A DNA stretch of 64,000 nt from Marivirga harenae (GCF_030534335.1 NZ_CP130565.1:517501-581500), one strand, 5' to 3'. Positions 43,301-52,761 are shown, counted from the stretch's first letter. Numbers and translations: made by a program. The notes: generated by a model from the letters alone, not told the origin.

Positions 43301-46300
43301 TAATTGCAGCAAGCTCATCATCCGGAAATATTGAGGTCACCACAGCAAATGGTACTGCTCTTTTGAACGGCTTTATGTTTAATCCATTCATTACCACTTG
43401 GGTTACCGATAACAGCAGCATTATCATACCTACAACGGGAGGTGGATATAATTATGATGTCAGTTGGACCAATCTTACAACTGCTGGGGTAGGTGACGGA
43501 ACTCTGACCGGTCGAACCGGAAATACTTCTATATTTGGATTAACCACTGGGGACGTCTATCAAGTTCGAATCACAGGAGTATTTCCCAGAATTTACTTCG
43601 AGGGAAGCACTTTTCAAAACCAACAGAAAATAAGGAGTATTGAACAATGGAGTAATAATAATTGGACAAGCATGGAAGGGGCTTTTTCCAGTTGTCGTAA
43701 TATGGTTATTAACGCAAACGATTCCCCCGACCTTTCAAACGTCACTAGTTTGAGCAGCATGTTTGTTGGAGTATTAGAAACTAATGCATTTACCAATACT
43801 GACCTAACGTCCTGGGATGTGAGCAACATAACAGACATGAGTTATCTCTTCAACTTTGCATGGTATTTTAATCAGGATATAAGCAGCTGGGACGTGAGTC
43901 AAGTGACTAATATGGCATATATGTTCGGTGGAGCATATTATTTTAATCAACCGCTAAATTCTTGGGATGTCAGCAATGTTATAAATATGGAACTCATGTT
44001 TTTTGAACTATTAGAGTTTAATCAACCGCTAGATCAATGGGATGTGAGCAATGTACAGTTTATGAACGGAATGTTTTCTTATACAGAAGCATTTAATCAG
44101 CCTTTAGACAATTGGGATGTGAGCAATGTTACCAATATGCAAGAAATGTTTGCAGGCTCGCTTGTTTTTAACCAGCCGTTAAACTTATGGAATGTAAGCT
44201 CAGTAACGGATATGAGTTTAATGTTTCAGAGTGCAGAGGCCTTTGATCAGCCCTTGGATAATTGGAATGTGAGCAACGTAACTGAAATGTGGGCAATGTT
44301 CCAATTTAATGATATTTTCAATCAAAATATCAGCAATTGGAATGTAAGCAACGTGACAGATATGTGGCGAATGTTTCAAGAGGCTTCAGTTTTCGATCAA
44401 GACCTCGGTGTATGGGACGTGAGCAATGTATTTGATATGGACAATATGCTAAGTAATTCCGGCTTGTCAATCGCAAATTACGATGCCACCCTAATAGGTT
44501 GGTCAAGTTTATCCTCTTTACAACCTAGCATCAGCTTTGGTGCACTATCTTTAAACTACTGCGAAGGAGAAACTGCTAGAAATTCAATTATTGGCACTTT
44601 CGGCTGGACTTTCAATGATGCTGGCAAAAACTGCATACCAAGCATTGCTTCTTTTACTCCTACTTTAGGCGGAACTGGAGCAACAGTGACGATTACTGGA
44701 AATAATCTTATTAGCGCTACCAATGTCAGTTTTGGCGGGACAGCTGCTAGTTCCTTCACAGTTGTTAATAATACGACCATCAATGCAGTATTAGGTTCTG
44801 GTTCGAGCGGAGATCTTGAAGTTATTACTCCTGATGGAACAGCCACGCTCTCAGGATTTGTGTATATTCCTGCGCCAAATATAACCTCATTTACTCCTAC
44901 GAGTGCTGCCAGCGCAGGCACTGTTACCATTGCTGGAAGTAATCTTAATGGCGCTACATCAGTAACTTTCGGAGGTACAAATGCTACAACTTTTACTGTT
45001 GTTTCAGCGACTGAAATTACCGCAGTCGTTGCATCTGGAACTTCTGGTAGTATCGAAATCACTACTCCAGGAGGAACTGCCTCCATCAGCAACTTTACCT
45101 TTATCGCTGCTCCAACAATATCTTCTTTTTCTCCTCTAACCGCTGCTCAAGGTGAAACTGTAACCATCTCTGGGACCAATTTAACTGGGGCAACTGCTGT
45201 AACCTTTGGAGGAACTGCTGCTGCTTCTTTCTCTGTAAATTCTGATACTGAAATTAGTGCTGTCGTAGCTAATGGAACTTCTGGAAATATCGAGATCACT
45301 ACACCAGGAGGAACTGCTTCCATTATAAACTTTATCTTCATCGCTGCTCCTACAATATCTTCTTTTTCTCCTCTGACTGCTGCACAAGGTGAAACTATCT
45401 CTATCACAGGAACCAATTTCACAGGAACTACGGAAGTTAAATTCGGTGGAACACCGACCAGTTCTTTTTCGGTGGTCTCAGCTACTGAAATCACTGCTGT
45501 TGTTGGAAATGGAAGCTCAGGTAATATTGAAGTAACTACTGCAGGAGGAACATTTTCAGTTCCAAACTTTATCTTCATTCCTGCACCAGGCATAGATTCT
45601 TTTTCTCCAGGTTCAGCGGGACAAGGTGAAACTGTTACTATCACAGGAACCAATTTCACAGGAACTACGGAAGTTAATTTCGGTGGAACACCGGCCACTT
45701 CTTTTTCGGTGGTCTCTGCTACTGAAATAACAGCTGTTGTAGCGAATGGAAGCTCAGGTAATATTGAAGTAACTACTGCAGGAGGAACATTTTCAGTTCC
45801 AAACTTTATCTTCATTCCTGCTCCAGGCATAGATTCTTTTTCTCCCAGTTCAGCAGGACAAGGTGAAACTGTTACTATCACAGGAACCAATTTCACAGGA
45901 ACTACGGAAGTTAATTTCGGTGGAACACCGGCCACTTCTTTTTCGGTGGTCTCAGCTACTGAAATCACCGCTGTTGTAGCGAATGGAAGCTCAGGTAATA
46001 TTGAAGTAACTAATGTAGGAGGAACATTTTCAGTTCCAAACTTTATCTTCATTCCTGCTCCAGGCATAGATTCTTTTTCTCCATTAACCGCTGCTCAAGG
46101 TGAAACTGTAACCATCTCTGGGGCCAATTTAACTGGGGCAACTGCTGTAACCTTTGGAGGAACTGCTGCTGCTTCTTTCTCTGTAAATTCTGATACTGAA
46201 ATCAGTGCTGTCGTAGCTAATGGAACTTCTGGAAATATCGAAATCACTACACCAGGAGGAACTGCTTCCATTATAAACTTTATCTTCATCGCTGCTCCTA

Positions 46301-47718
46301 CAATATCTTCTTTTTCTCCTCTGACTGCTGCACAAGGTGAAACTGTTACTATCACAGGAAACAATTTCACAGGAACTACGGAAGTTAATTTCGGTGGAAC
46401 ACCTGCCACTTCTTTTTCGGTGGTCTCAGCTACTGAAATAACAGCTGTTGTAGCGAATGGAAGCTCAGGTAATATTGAAGTAACTACTGCAGGAGGAACT
46501 ACTTCTATTCCAAATTTTTTATTTATCTCTAACCCTACAATAGATTCTTTTTCTCCCCTTTCGGCTGCTGAAGGAGAAAATGTGACAATAACCGGTACTA
46601 ATTTTACTGGCACTAGTGCAGTTAGTTTTGGTGGGACAGCAGCTACCTCATTTACTGTAATTGCTGATAATATGATTAATGCCGTGGTAGGTGAAGGGTC
46701 CTCAGGGGCTGTAATGGTCACTACACCAGCTGGCACCGCCTCTCTGGAAGGATTTACCTTAATCTTTTCACAAATAGGCGTAATCTGGAATGATAACGTT
46801 GAAATCGAAAATAATCAATCTGAAGCTATCAACTTTGGAGCAGTGTCAGTTGGTGGTGAAATCGAAAAACAAATTGTAATATTAAATACTGGCAATAAAA
46901 ATCTTGAGATTTCTAACATAAGTTCTTCCGCAGAGGCATTTACAGTTCAATCGACACTAGGTGTTGTAGAATCTGGTTTCCAAGCATCTATCACAATACT
47001 ATTTAGTGCAGCTAATGTAGGAGTTTATGAAAGTGAAATAAGAATAAATAATAATAGTCGAAACAGTCCAGAGTTTATTTTTACTATCTCAGCAGAACTA
47101 ACTGGCCTCAATATCATTGATGGGGAAACGGATTCTCTGGTGATCTCAAATCAAGATATTAACTTAGGTTCTACAGTGATCAATGTGAATGTCGATAAGA
47201 ATTTTAATATTGAAAATTTAAGTTCAACTTCCATAATTGAAATATTGAGCATAGATGTAGACAACCCTGTTTTTCGTATTATTAATGCACCTGCCTCCAT
47301 CGCCCCCGCCTCATCTGAAGTATTTACCGTGAGATTAACTGCTAATTCACTAGGAGAATATAGCGGCCTTGTGACAGTCAAAACCAACTTGAACGATTTT
47401 ACTTTTAGAGTCACTGGGACAGTAATTGAGGAATTATCAACTGACATTAAAGTGTATAATGTTGTCACCCCCAATGGTGATGGCAGGCATGATTTTCTTC
47501 TGATCGATAATATAACAGAATACCAAAATAATAATGTTAGTATTTTCAACCGATTGGGTAACAGAGTCTTTGAAATTGACAATTACGATAATTCATCTCG
47601 CATTTTTGAAGGCAATTCGAACAGTGGTGAACAACTACTTACTGGAAATTATTATTATGTGATTGACAAAGGCAATGGTGAAAAAAGAATTAGTGGCTTT
47701 TTAATTATAAAAAGATGA
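40393..47718 (+). CDS. Giant type IX-secreted adhesin: TIG, FG-GAP, DUF285, TIG array, sorting domain
   Basis: A 2441-residue surface protein. Signal peptide (1-24, ending AFAQ); one TIG domain (25-115); about seven FG-GAP/VCBS repeats (136-472) with calcium-type DxDxDG loops (DFDNDGYADIVTGG, DINADGNLDIAVGK, DFDGDGIIDLVVGG); DUF285 block 1 (475-837); two TIG domains (840-995); DUF285 block 2 (998-1412) with very regular FNQPLDNWDVSNVTNMQEMF units; nine TIG domains (1416-2122); choice-of-anchor-D domains (2126-2345); and the type-B sorting domain (2350-2441), identical to that of the first adhesin. The FG-GAP part is absent from the first adhesin, so the two differ in surface binding. Stop overlaps the second SprF-like gene (ATGA). 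Confidence 0.93.
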   Translation: MKQFPTICCFLVIFVLLSMGAAFAQAPTITSLSPSSGPLGTSITIAGNNFNPSGPNDVFFGSIKVTANANAAGTQIIVNVPAGASSITPIIIRNNVSGLQASSLQSTTPFFSLTHSPTIPITTSSYNETRYNTFVSFPALSSGDFDNDGYADIVTGGGQTAIRLYRNNRLGGFSFSSTLPLTGTSGASTIVTADINADGNLDIAVGKTGIGELDIFLGNGDGSFVVGTSIAFVSGGSAGLALEDINNDGHLDLISNYFNELHIQIGNGTGNFTPASGSPKNLSPFFNPGELAIADFNEDGFIDIVTMGGSPGSVLVLLNNQDNTFADPLLYPAGENGFEIVVGDYNADENIDIAVLSFDSQNITTLSGDGLGGFTAFPASPIDMPGINLGLSQGDFDGDGIIDLVVGGNTTNLVPLLRGDGSGDFNSFPTFPLNVSPAQPYGILSDDFNNDGVADIAFAGNSAFHILLSPSSFRTTWVTTDGEINIPTTGAGYNYDVIWSNLTNLGVGNGAASNLTGDYTITGLSNGDTYQLLIKGDFPRINFNNGGDKDKIFTIEEWGDNQWSTMQTAFYGCTNLTVPAVDAPNLSSTLSLNQMFRGASSFNESIDHWDVSNIILFFGMFQDATSFNQPLNSWDISSATSISNMFQGATSFNQPLSNWVTTGLTDIKVMFKDATSFNQSVNNFDVSLVTDFAGTFEGATSFDQPLNNWDVSSANSLALMFYRASAFNQDLSSWDVSNATSMAYMFGFASSFDQDLGGWDIGQVTSMIDMLWLSNLSISNYDNALIGWSTISGSETQIPSGITSFRSNGLSYCNGEAARQFLIDNQGWAITLDSKSVSCPPNIISFTPTSAASGATVTITGTSFTGTTAVSFGGTAAASFSVNSDTEITAVVANGTSGSIEVTTSEGTSTLAGFTFIPPPTITSFAPTFGNEGETITITGVDFTGATAVSFGGIAATSYTVISDTEISAVIAASSSSGNIEVTTANGTALLNGFMFNPFITTWVTDNSSIIIPTTGGGYNYDVSWTNLTTAGVGDGTLTGRTGNTSIFGLTTGDVYQVRITGVFPRIYFEGSTFQNQQKIRSIEQWSNNNWTSMEGAFSSCRNMVINANDSPDLSNVTSLSSMFVGVLETNAFTNTDLTSWDVSNITDMSYLFNFAWYFNQDISSWDVSQVTNMAYMFGGAYYFNQPLNSWDVSNVINMELMFFELLEFNQPLDQWDVSNVQFMNGMFSYTEAFNQPLDNWDVSNVTNMQEMFAGSLVFNQPLNLWNVSSVTDMSLMFQSAEAFDQPLDNWNVSNVTEMWAMFQFNDIFNQNISNWNVSNVTDMWRMFQEASVFDQDLGVWDVSNVFDMDNMLSNSGLSIANYDATLIGWSSLSSLQPSISFGALSLNYCEGETARNSIIGTFGWTFNDAGKNCIPSIASFTPTLGGTGATVTITGNNLISATNVSFGGTAASSFTVVNNTTINAVLGSGSSGDLEVITPDGTATLSGFVYIPAPNITSFTPTSAASAGTVTIAGSNLNGATSVTFGGTNATTFTVVSATEITAVVASGTSGSIEITTPGGTASISNFTFIAAPTISSFSPLTAAQGETVTISGTNLTGATAVTFGGTAAASFSVNSDTEISAVVANGTSGNIEITTPGGTASIINFIFIAAPTISSFSPLTAAQGETISITGTNFTGTTEVKFGGTPTSSFSVVSATEITAVVGNGSSGNIEVTTAGGTFSVPNFIFIPAPGIDSFSPGSAGQGETVTITGTNFTGTTEVNFGGTPATSFSVVSATEITAVVANGSSGNIEVTTAGGTFSVPNFIFIPAPGIDSFSPSSAGQGETVTITGTNFTGTTEVNFGGTPATSFSVVSATEITAVVANGSSGNIEVTNVGGTFSVPNFIFIPAPGIDSFSPLTAAQGETVTISGANLTGATAVTFGGTAAASFSVNSDTEISAVVANGTSGNIEITTPGGTASIINFIFIAAPTISSFSPLTAAQGETVTITGNNFTGTTEVNFGGTPATSFSVVSATEITAVVANGSSGNIEVTTAGGTTSIPNFLFISNPTIDSFSPLSAAEGENVTITGTNFTGTSAVSFGGTAATSFTVIADNMINAVVGEGSSGAVMVTTPAGTASLEGFTLIFSQIGVIWNDNVEIENNQSEAINFGAVSVGGEIEKQIVILNTGNKNLEISNISSSAEAFTVQSTLGVVESGFQASITILFSAANVGVYESEIRINNNSRNSPEFIFTISAELTGLNIIDGETDSLVISNQDINLGSTVINVNVDKNFNIENLSSTSIIEILSIDVDNPVFRIINAPASIAPASSEVFTVRLTANSLGEYSGLVTVKTNLNDFTFRVTGTVIEELSTDIKVYNVVTPNGDGRHDFLLIDNITEYQNNNVSIFNRLGNRVFEIDNYDNSSRIFEGNSNSGEQLLTGNYYYVIDKGNGEKRISGFLIIKR
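45150..46560 (+). repeat. Nearly identical 237-bp tandem repeats encoding TIG domains
   Basis: Within the second adhesin gene, about six consecutive TIG-coding units repeat at 237-bp steps (79 codons). The string AGGAACTACGGAAGTTAATTT recurs near 45659, 45896 and 46373. A second-order repeat is also visible: the unit starting near 45150 (GGTGAAACTGTAACCATCTC) recurs near 46098, 948 bases (four units) later. The pattern implies recent expansion by unequal recombination. Confidence 0.85.
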
Positions 47719-48632
47719 TGAAAAAATCTAGACTTCTGTTCCTTACTTTTATACTGCTGCCATTCTGCTTGAATGCCCAGCAGGATCCGCTCTACAACCA
47801 ATATTTCTTTAATCAGGCCATGATCAACCCTGCCTATACGGGGGTCAATAATGTGTTTAATGCAACAGCTATTAGCCGACTTCAATGGGCCGGAATTGAT
47901 GGGGCCCCCACTACAAATACTCTGAATGTAAGCAGCTCAACCTTTAAAAATAAAGTGGGACTTGGGGCAAGTCTTATTTATGATTCTTATGGAATCAACA
48001 GTAACACAGAATTTAATATCGCCTACTCTTACAAAATAGCTACCCCAACTGGTGATGTCTTTTCAATGGGACTCCAAGCTGGTTTGGTTAACATCAACTA
48101 CGATTACAATCGCTTAACTCTTCAATATGTAGATGATGTGATTTTGAATAATGCTCAAGCTAGCGTAACCGAAGAAAACTTTGGTGTTGGATTCTGGTAC
48201 ATGAGCAAAGATTACTATGTCGGCCTATCTGTTCCTAGAATGCTGGATATAAATATAAATGATGGTGGTATGGAAAGCACGAGATACAGAAGACATTATT
48301 ACCTCAGCGCTGGCTATGTGTTCGATCAGTTGTTTGCCCTGAAATTCAAACCTTCCATTCTGCTTATGTATATGGATAAAGATAATTACGCATTTGATGT
48401 AAATGCCTCCTTTCTCTTAAACGAGGCTATCTGGCTTGGAGCTTCTTTCAGAAATTTTGGTACTATCGGGCTCAACACTCAAATGAAAGTAGGAGAAACT
48501 CTTAAATTGGGATATGCATTCGAATTACCCGTTAATAACACGGCCTTAACAGGATTCGGTACACATTCCCTTATGGTTTCTCTGGACCTTGCGCTATTGG
48601 GCAGACATGGTTTAGGTAGAAGATTTTTCTAA
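47715..48632 (+). CDS. PorP/SprF-family outer-membrane protein, second copy
   Basis: A 305-residue near-twin of the protein at 39025-39942 (differences seen at six positions: Phe/Leu in the signal peptide, then Leu/Val, Thr/Ala, Ala/Thr, Val/Ile and Glu/Ala). Same signal peptide and PorP/SprF signature. It overlaps the second adhesin by four bases and should serve it; with near-identical sequence the two SprF copies are probably interchangeable. It ends at a terminator 5 bases downstream. Confidence 0.92.
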   Translation: MMKKSRLLFLTFILLPFCLNAQQDPLYNQYFFNQAMINPAYTGVNNVFNATAISRLQWAGIDGAPTTNTLNVSSSTFKNKVGLGASLIYDSYGINSNTEFNIAYSYKIATPTGDVFSMGLQAGLVNINYDYNRLTLQYVDDVILNNAQASVTEENFGVGFWYMSKDYYVGLSVPRMLDININDGGMESTRYRRHYYLSAGYVFDQLFALKFKPSILLMYMDKDNYAFDVNASFLLNEAIWLGASFRNFGTIGLNTQMKVGETLKLGYAFELPVNNTALTGFGTHSLMVSLDLALLGRHGLGRRFF

Positions 48633-48637
48633 AGAAA

Positions 48638-48668
48638 AAAGGCAGTAAACTATAAATCTACTGCCTTT
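48638..48668. terminator. Bidirectional intrinsic terminator
   Basis: AAAGGCAGTA (48638-48647) pairs with TACTGCCTTT (48659-48668). It lies between the convergent SprF-like and superoxide dismutase genes. Confidence 0.8.
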
Positions 48669-48694
48669 CCAATATTTAGAACTTATACAAAAAT

Positions 48695-49300
48695 CTATTT
48701 GCCTTCTTCATATCTCTTAGATACTTCACCCCAATTAATTACGTTAAAGAAAGCTGAAATGTAATCAGGCCTCCTATTTTGGTAGTTTAAGTAGTATGCA
48801 TGTTCCCAAACATCAAGACCTAAAATTGGAGTTCCGCCACATCCTACATTTGGCATAACTGGGTTATCCTGATTCGGAGAAGAACAAACCTCAACTTTTC
48901 CGCCAGCATGAACACATAACCAAGCCCATCCTGATCCGAAACGAGTTGCGGCTGCGTTTGAGAACTCTTCTTTAAATTTTTCGAATGAACCATAAGCTGC
49001 ATTGATAGCATCAGCCAAGGCTCCAGATGGTTCACCTCCACCATCAGGACTCATTACAGACCAGAATAAGGAATGATTAAAATGACCACCGCCATTATTC
49101 CTAACTGCATTGTTATCACTATTATTTTTAAGCAATTCTTCTAAAGATTTGCCTTCCATATCTGTACCTTCAACAGCACCATTTAATTTCGTAACATATC
49201 CATTATGATGCTTACCATGGTGGATTTCCATAGTTTTTGCATCAATATGTGGTTCTAAAGCATCTTTAGCATATGGTAATGCTGGTAATTCAAAAGCCAT
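48695..49300 (-). CDS. Superoxide dismutase, Fe/Mn family
   Basis: A 201-residue enzyme converting superoxide to oxygen and peroxide. The first metal ligand is His27 in MEIHHGKHH. The Asp and His ligands lie in [21 protein letters not shown]; the second His is in NHSLFW. The gene could be called sodA or sodB, because metal preference is not settled by the sequence. No signal peptide, so cytoplasmic. Single-gene unit. Confidence 0.95.
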   Translation of the reverse strand: MAFELPALPYAKDALEPHIDAKTMEIHHGKHHNGYVTKLNGAVEGTDMEGKSLEELLKNNSDNNAVRNNGGGHFNHSLFWSVMSPDGGGEPSGALADAINAAYGSFEKFKEEFSNAAATRFGSGWAWLCVHAGGKVEVCSSPNQDNPVMPNVGCGGTPILGLDVWEHAYYLNYQNRRPDYISAFFNVINWGEVSKRYEEGK

Positions 49301-49338
49301 AATATTTATAAATTATAGGTTAAACATTTATTAAAAAT

Positions 49339-49797
49339 TCAATTCTTATTTTTCCTCATTTTCGCAAAAAAATCATCGATCAACTTTTTACTTTCTGCCG
49401 CCAATAAACCACTTTTAACTTTGGTTTTAGGATGAATCATCTGAGGATTAATTTTGGTAAACCCTTTTTTTTCATCCTCTAAAGCATAAACAATTTGATC
49501 TATTTGCGACCAATTCAATGCACCTGCGCACATTCCGCAAGGCTCTAAACTGACATAAAGCGTACAATCTGTCAAGTATTTACCACCTAAGTGATTTGCT
49601 GCTGATGTAATAGCCAACATCTCTGCATGTGCAGTAACGTCATTCAACCTCTCAGTTTGATTATAAGCTTTAGCAATAATTTTTTTCTGGCAAACAACGA
49701 CAGCACCCACAGGAATTTCTCCTTCATCGAATGCTATTTCGGCCTGACGAAGTGCTTCGCTCATATAGTGCTCGTCAGAATTAACGGTGAGTTCCAT
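49339..49797 (-). CDS. tadA: tRNA-adenosine deaminase TadA-type nucleoside deaminase
   Basis: A 152-residue zinc deaminase from MELTVNSDEHYMSEALRQAE. Zinc and catalytic residues are in TAHAEMLAI (His, Glu) and LEPCGMCAGA (two Cys). TadA converts A34 to inosine in tRNA-Arg; closely related guanine deaminases share the motifs, but the N-terminal Y-M-x-x-A-L-x-x-A pattern favours TadA. The start is placed at 49797, seven bases after the upstream stop, not at the in-frame 49842 that would overlap it. Confidence 0.87.
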   Translation of the reverse strand: MELTVNSDEHYMSEALRQAEIAFDEGEIPVGAVVVCQKKIIAKAYNQTERLNDVTAHAEMLAITSAANHLGGKYLTDCTLYVSLEPCGMCAGALNWSQIDQIVYALEDEKKGFTKINPQMIHPKTKVKSGLLAAESKKLIDDFFAKMRKNKN

Positions 49798-49804
49798 TTT
49801 ATGT

Positions 49805-50338
49805 TTACCGGAATTTGGTGGTTTCGAACATTTTCTGAGCAATTGGCTCCCACTTAGATTTAAGGTAGGGAGGACATGAAAAGCTTATGACTACCAATCC
49901 ATTTTTATGAATCGTATAAAGCAGATAGGTATAGCGTTCTTCTGCAGATCGATTTCCTTCAGCATCTGGTTTTCCATCAAATTGATAGGCCGCATATTCC
50001 TTTTCATTTATAGTCACTAATTCCTTTTGGGAAAAATCAATTTCCTGAAATAAGTTAGGAATACTTGAATCGTAAAATTCTTTGAGCAATGCAACATCTC
50101 CATCTTGCCAAAAAGTAGGCGATGCGGTGATAGTAAATTCTACAGCTGATTGCTCGTCAGTCATGGCAATATCTGGAATTCTGGCCCCAAGAAATTTGGC
50201 CGAAAGTTCTTGCTCAGTCATTTTCCTAAGCTCAGTGGAAACTTCCATGCTTATGTAATCAGTAAGCTTTTGCTTTTTAAGAGTAGGCTCTTGAACAAAA
50301 AAGTACATCAAAAATATTAAACCAATTGATTTAATCAT
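49805..50338 (-). CDS. Small exported protein of unknown function
   Basis: A 177-residue protein with a short N-terminal hydrophobic stretch (IKSIGLIFLMYFFVQ) acting as signal or anchor. The rest alternates beta strands and helices (VEFTITASPTFWQDGDVALLKEFY, KEYAAYQFDGKPDAEG, YLLYTIHKNGLVVISFSCPPY), reminiscent of PsbP/DcrB-like (DUF1795) domains. The assignment is tentative. It is positioned between the ABC permease and tadA, all on the minus strand. Confidence 0.7.
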   Translation of the reverse strand: MIKSIGLIFLMYFFVQEPTLKKQKLTDYISMEVSTELRKMTEQELSAKFLGARIPDIAMTDEQSAVEFTITASPTFWQDGDVALLKEFYDSSIPNLFQEIDFSQKELVTINEKEYAAYQFDGKPDAEGNRSAEERYTYLLYTIHKNGLVVISFSCPPYLKSKWEPIAQKMFETTKFR

Positions 50339-50365
50339 CTACTTATATTTAATAATTCAAAAAAA

Positions 50366-51613
50366 TTATGCTCTAATTGCGATTACAGGGTCTAGTTTCG
50401 CTGCCATTCCGGCCGGTACAATTCCCGATAATGTGCCTATAATCACTGAAACTCCCACACCAAGAATTATATTACCCACGGAAAGACTCAATTCTAGACT
50501 TCCTAATGAAGCAAAACTCAGTAAATACACCAACAATAATCCAAAAAGACCTCCTAATAAGGAAAGGAATACTGCTTCAAACAAAAACTGAAATAGGATA
50601 AAGAAATTCTTGGCCCCTAATGACTTTTGAATGCCTATTATATTGGTTCGTTCTTTTACAGAGACAAACATAATATTGGCAATACCAAAACCCCCTACCA
50701 AAATCGAAAAGCTACCAATCACCCATCCTGCTAAAGAAATAACTCCAAAGATTGAGCCTATAACTTCTCCAAATGCTTCTGGTCTATTAATAGCGAAATT
50801 TGTTGCCTCTCTGGGACGTAAGCCTCTTTTCTGCCGAAGCAAACCTGTTATTTCCCCTTCTAGGTTTTTAAGTCCTTCGTCATCCGGATATCCTTTTAAG
50901 GCAATAATTGATTCTACACCAAAATTGCCTTGGCCTGAATACATTTTAAAGAAAGTATTATAGGGAACATAACAAAAGTCATCGGCACTTGGTGCATCTA
51001 TAACGCTTGCCCCTTGTTTTTCCATCACTCCTATCACTCTAAATTTCAATCCTCGTAACTTAACTTCATTACCGATAGGATTTGAAGTTGGAAATAATGT
51101 TTTAGCAACCTCCGCCCCTATGATGGTTACATTTGCTCCCTTCTCAACCTCTTGCAGTCCAAAATAACGGCCTGTTTGGACAGGAATTTCAAACACGTCT
51201 TTATGCTGATATGCGACACCAGAAACTATTGCCCCACTCAAGCTATTACTTTCATGCTTTACTGTCACTCCAAATCTTTCAGCAAAAATGGTAACTGCGC
51301 TAGCCTGGTCAGAATTATTTTTCAAAAATTGATACTCACTAAATTGTGCCTTAGGTCGGTTTACATATTTCCACCAGGGATAATTATCTTCGAAAATCCA
51401 AGGAAACTTTTCTATACGAATCACATCATCTCCCAAAAAGTTAAGGCTATCTCTAATATTTTTTTCCAAAGAATCCACAAGAGTGAATACAGTAATGATG
51501 GAAAAAATCCCTACTGTTACGCCAAGTAGCGAAAGAATAGTTCTTAATAAATTGGCTCGCAATGCACTTAAAGCAAATCGAAAACTCTCCAGAAGCAGAT
51601 GAATATAAATCAT
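50366..51613 (-). CDS. MacB/FtsX-type ABC transporter permease
   Basis: A 415-residue permease with the MacB layout: one N-terminal helix (LRTILSLLGVTVGIFSIITV), a large periplasmic core (about 45-270, with GRYFGLQEVEKGANVTIIG and LFPTSNPIGNEVKLRG) and three C-terminal helices (FtsX domain, INIMFVSVKERTNIIGIQKSLGA-like). Such permeases drive lipoprotein or peptide export together with an ATPase, which is not encoded next to it. Confidence 0.9.
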   Translation of the reverse strand: MIYIHLLLESFRFALSALRANLLRTILSLLGVTVGIFSIITVFTLVDSLEKNIRDSLNFLGDDVIRIEKFPWIFEDNYPWWKYVNRPKAQFSEYQFLKNNSDQASAVTIFAERFGVTVKHESNSLSGAIVSGVAYQHKDVFEIPVQTGRYFGLQEVEKGANVTIIGAEVAKTLFPTSNPIGNEVKLRGLKFRVIGVMEKQGASVIDAPSADDFCYVPYNTFFKMYSGQGNFGVESIIALKGYPDDEGLKNLEGEITGLLRQKRGLRPREATNFAINRPEAFGEVIGSIFGVISLAGWVIGSFSILVGGFGIANIMFVSVKERTNIIGIQKSLGAKNFFILFQFLFEAVFLSLLGGLFGLLLVYLLSFASLGSLELSLSVGNIILGVGVSVIIGTLSGIVPAGMAAKLDPVIAIRA

Positions 51614-51714
51614 ATGTAAATATAAAAATATAAAGCTACAAGTTTACAAAAACTATTCTTAACTTTGCCCTCTTAAATTTTTAAACCTAACCACTTAATA
51701 CCGTAATATTAAGT

Positions 51715-52761
51715 ATGAAATTATCAGAATTCAAATTCGAATTACCACTTAAATTAGTGGCACAACATCCGGCAGAAGACAGAGACTTAGCAAAGCTAAT
51801 GGTTTTGCACAAAGATACCGGTGAAATTGAACACAAAACTTTTAAAGACATTGTTGATTACTTTGACGAAGGTGACATATTAGTGACCAACAACACCAAA
51901 GTATTTCCGGCTCGTCTTTATGGGAACAAGGAGAAAACTGGCGCCCAAATCGAGGTTTTCCTTTTGAGAGAACTTAATAAGGAAATGCACCTTTGGGATG
52001 TATTAGTTGATCCTGCTCGTAAAATCCGTGTTGGTAACAAATTGTATTTTGGAGATGGTGAATTAGTAGCTGAAGTTATTGACAACACCACTTCAAGAGG
52101 GCGAACTATCAAGTTTTTGTATGATGGAGATGACCAAGATTTCTACAAATTAGTAGATTCATTGGGTGAAACCCCACTTCCAAAATACATAAAAAGACCA
52201 GTAGAAGAAGCGGATCGGGAAAGATTCCAAACAATTTATGCTGAAGAAGTAGGGGCTGTGGCAGCTCCAACTGCAGGAATGCACTTCACGCGTCAGGTCT
52301 TGAAGAGAATGGAATTGAAAGGTATTAAAACCAGTCCCATTACATTACATATTGGCTTAGGCACTTTCCGTCCTGTTGATGTGGAAGATTTAACCAAGCA
52401 CAAGATGGACTCTGAAAACTTTAAGGTTCCGAAGAAAACCGCAGAATTGGTGAACGAGTCTTTGGACAGCAAGAAAAAAGTTTGTGCGGTGGGTACTACA
52501 GCTATGCGTTCAATGGAATCTTCTGTAACGGCCAATAATCATTTAAAAGAAAATGAAGGCTGGACAGATCGTTTCATATTCCCTCCTTACGAGTTTAAAA
52601 TTTGTAATGCATTATTGACGAATTTCCACATGCCAGAATCTACCTTATTGATGATGGCAGCCGCTTTTGGAGGATATGAAAATGTAATGAATGCATATCA
52701 AGAGGCCATTAAGAATAAATATAGATTCCTATCATATGGGGATGCTATGTTGATTATATAA
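51715..52761 (+). CDS. queA: S-adenosylmethionine:tRNA ribosyltransferase-isomerase
   Basis: A 348-residue enzyme that transfers and isomerises the ribosyl of SAM onto 7-aminomethyl-7-deazaguanine in tRNA to form epoxyqueuosine. Signatures include [23 protein letters not shown] at the start, [21 protein letters not shown] and the end [11 protein letters not shown] -7-like TAACTTTG is at 51660-51667. It is followed by a strong terminator. Confidence 0.96.
   Translation: MKLSEFKFELPLKLVAQHPAEDRDLAKLMVLHKDTGEIEHKTFKDIVDYFDEGDILVTNNTKVFPARLYGNKEKTGAQIEVFLLRELNKEMHLWDVLVDPARKIRVGNKLYFGDGELVAEVIDNTTSRGRTIKFLYDGDDQDFYKLVDSLGETPLPKYIKRPVEEADRERFQTIYAEEVGAVAAPTAGMHFTRQVLKRMELKGIKTSPITLHIGLGTFRPVDVEDLTKHKMDSENFKVPKKTAELVNESLDSKKKVCAVGTTAMRSMESSVTANNHLKENEGWTDRFIFPPYEFKICNALLTNFHMPESTLLMMAAAFGGYENVMNAYQEAIKNKYRFLSYGDAMLII

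Noticed and set aside
45147-46067. Long open reading frame on the minus strand inside the second adhesin (and similar ones at 46095-46736, 37168-37809, 42867-43253)
   Set aside because: They mirror the TIG repeats in the opposite strand, their translations are just the repeat read backwards (Pro/Val-rich), and they have no leader or independent context.
45150-46560. Regularly spaced repeats considered as a CRISPR array
   Set aside because: The units are 237 bp, coding and in frame, with no short repeat-spacer structure and no cas genes.
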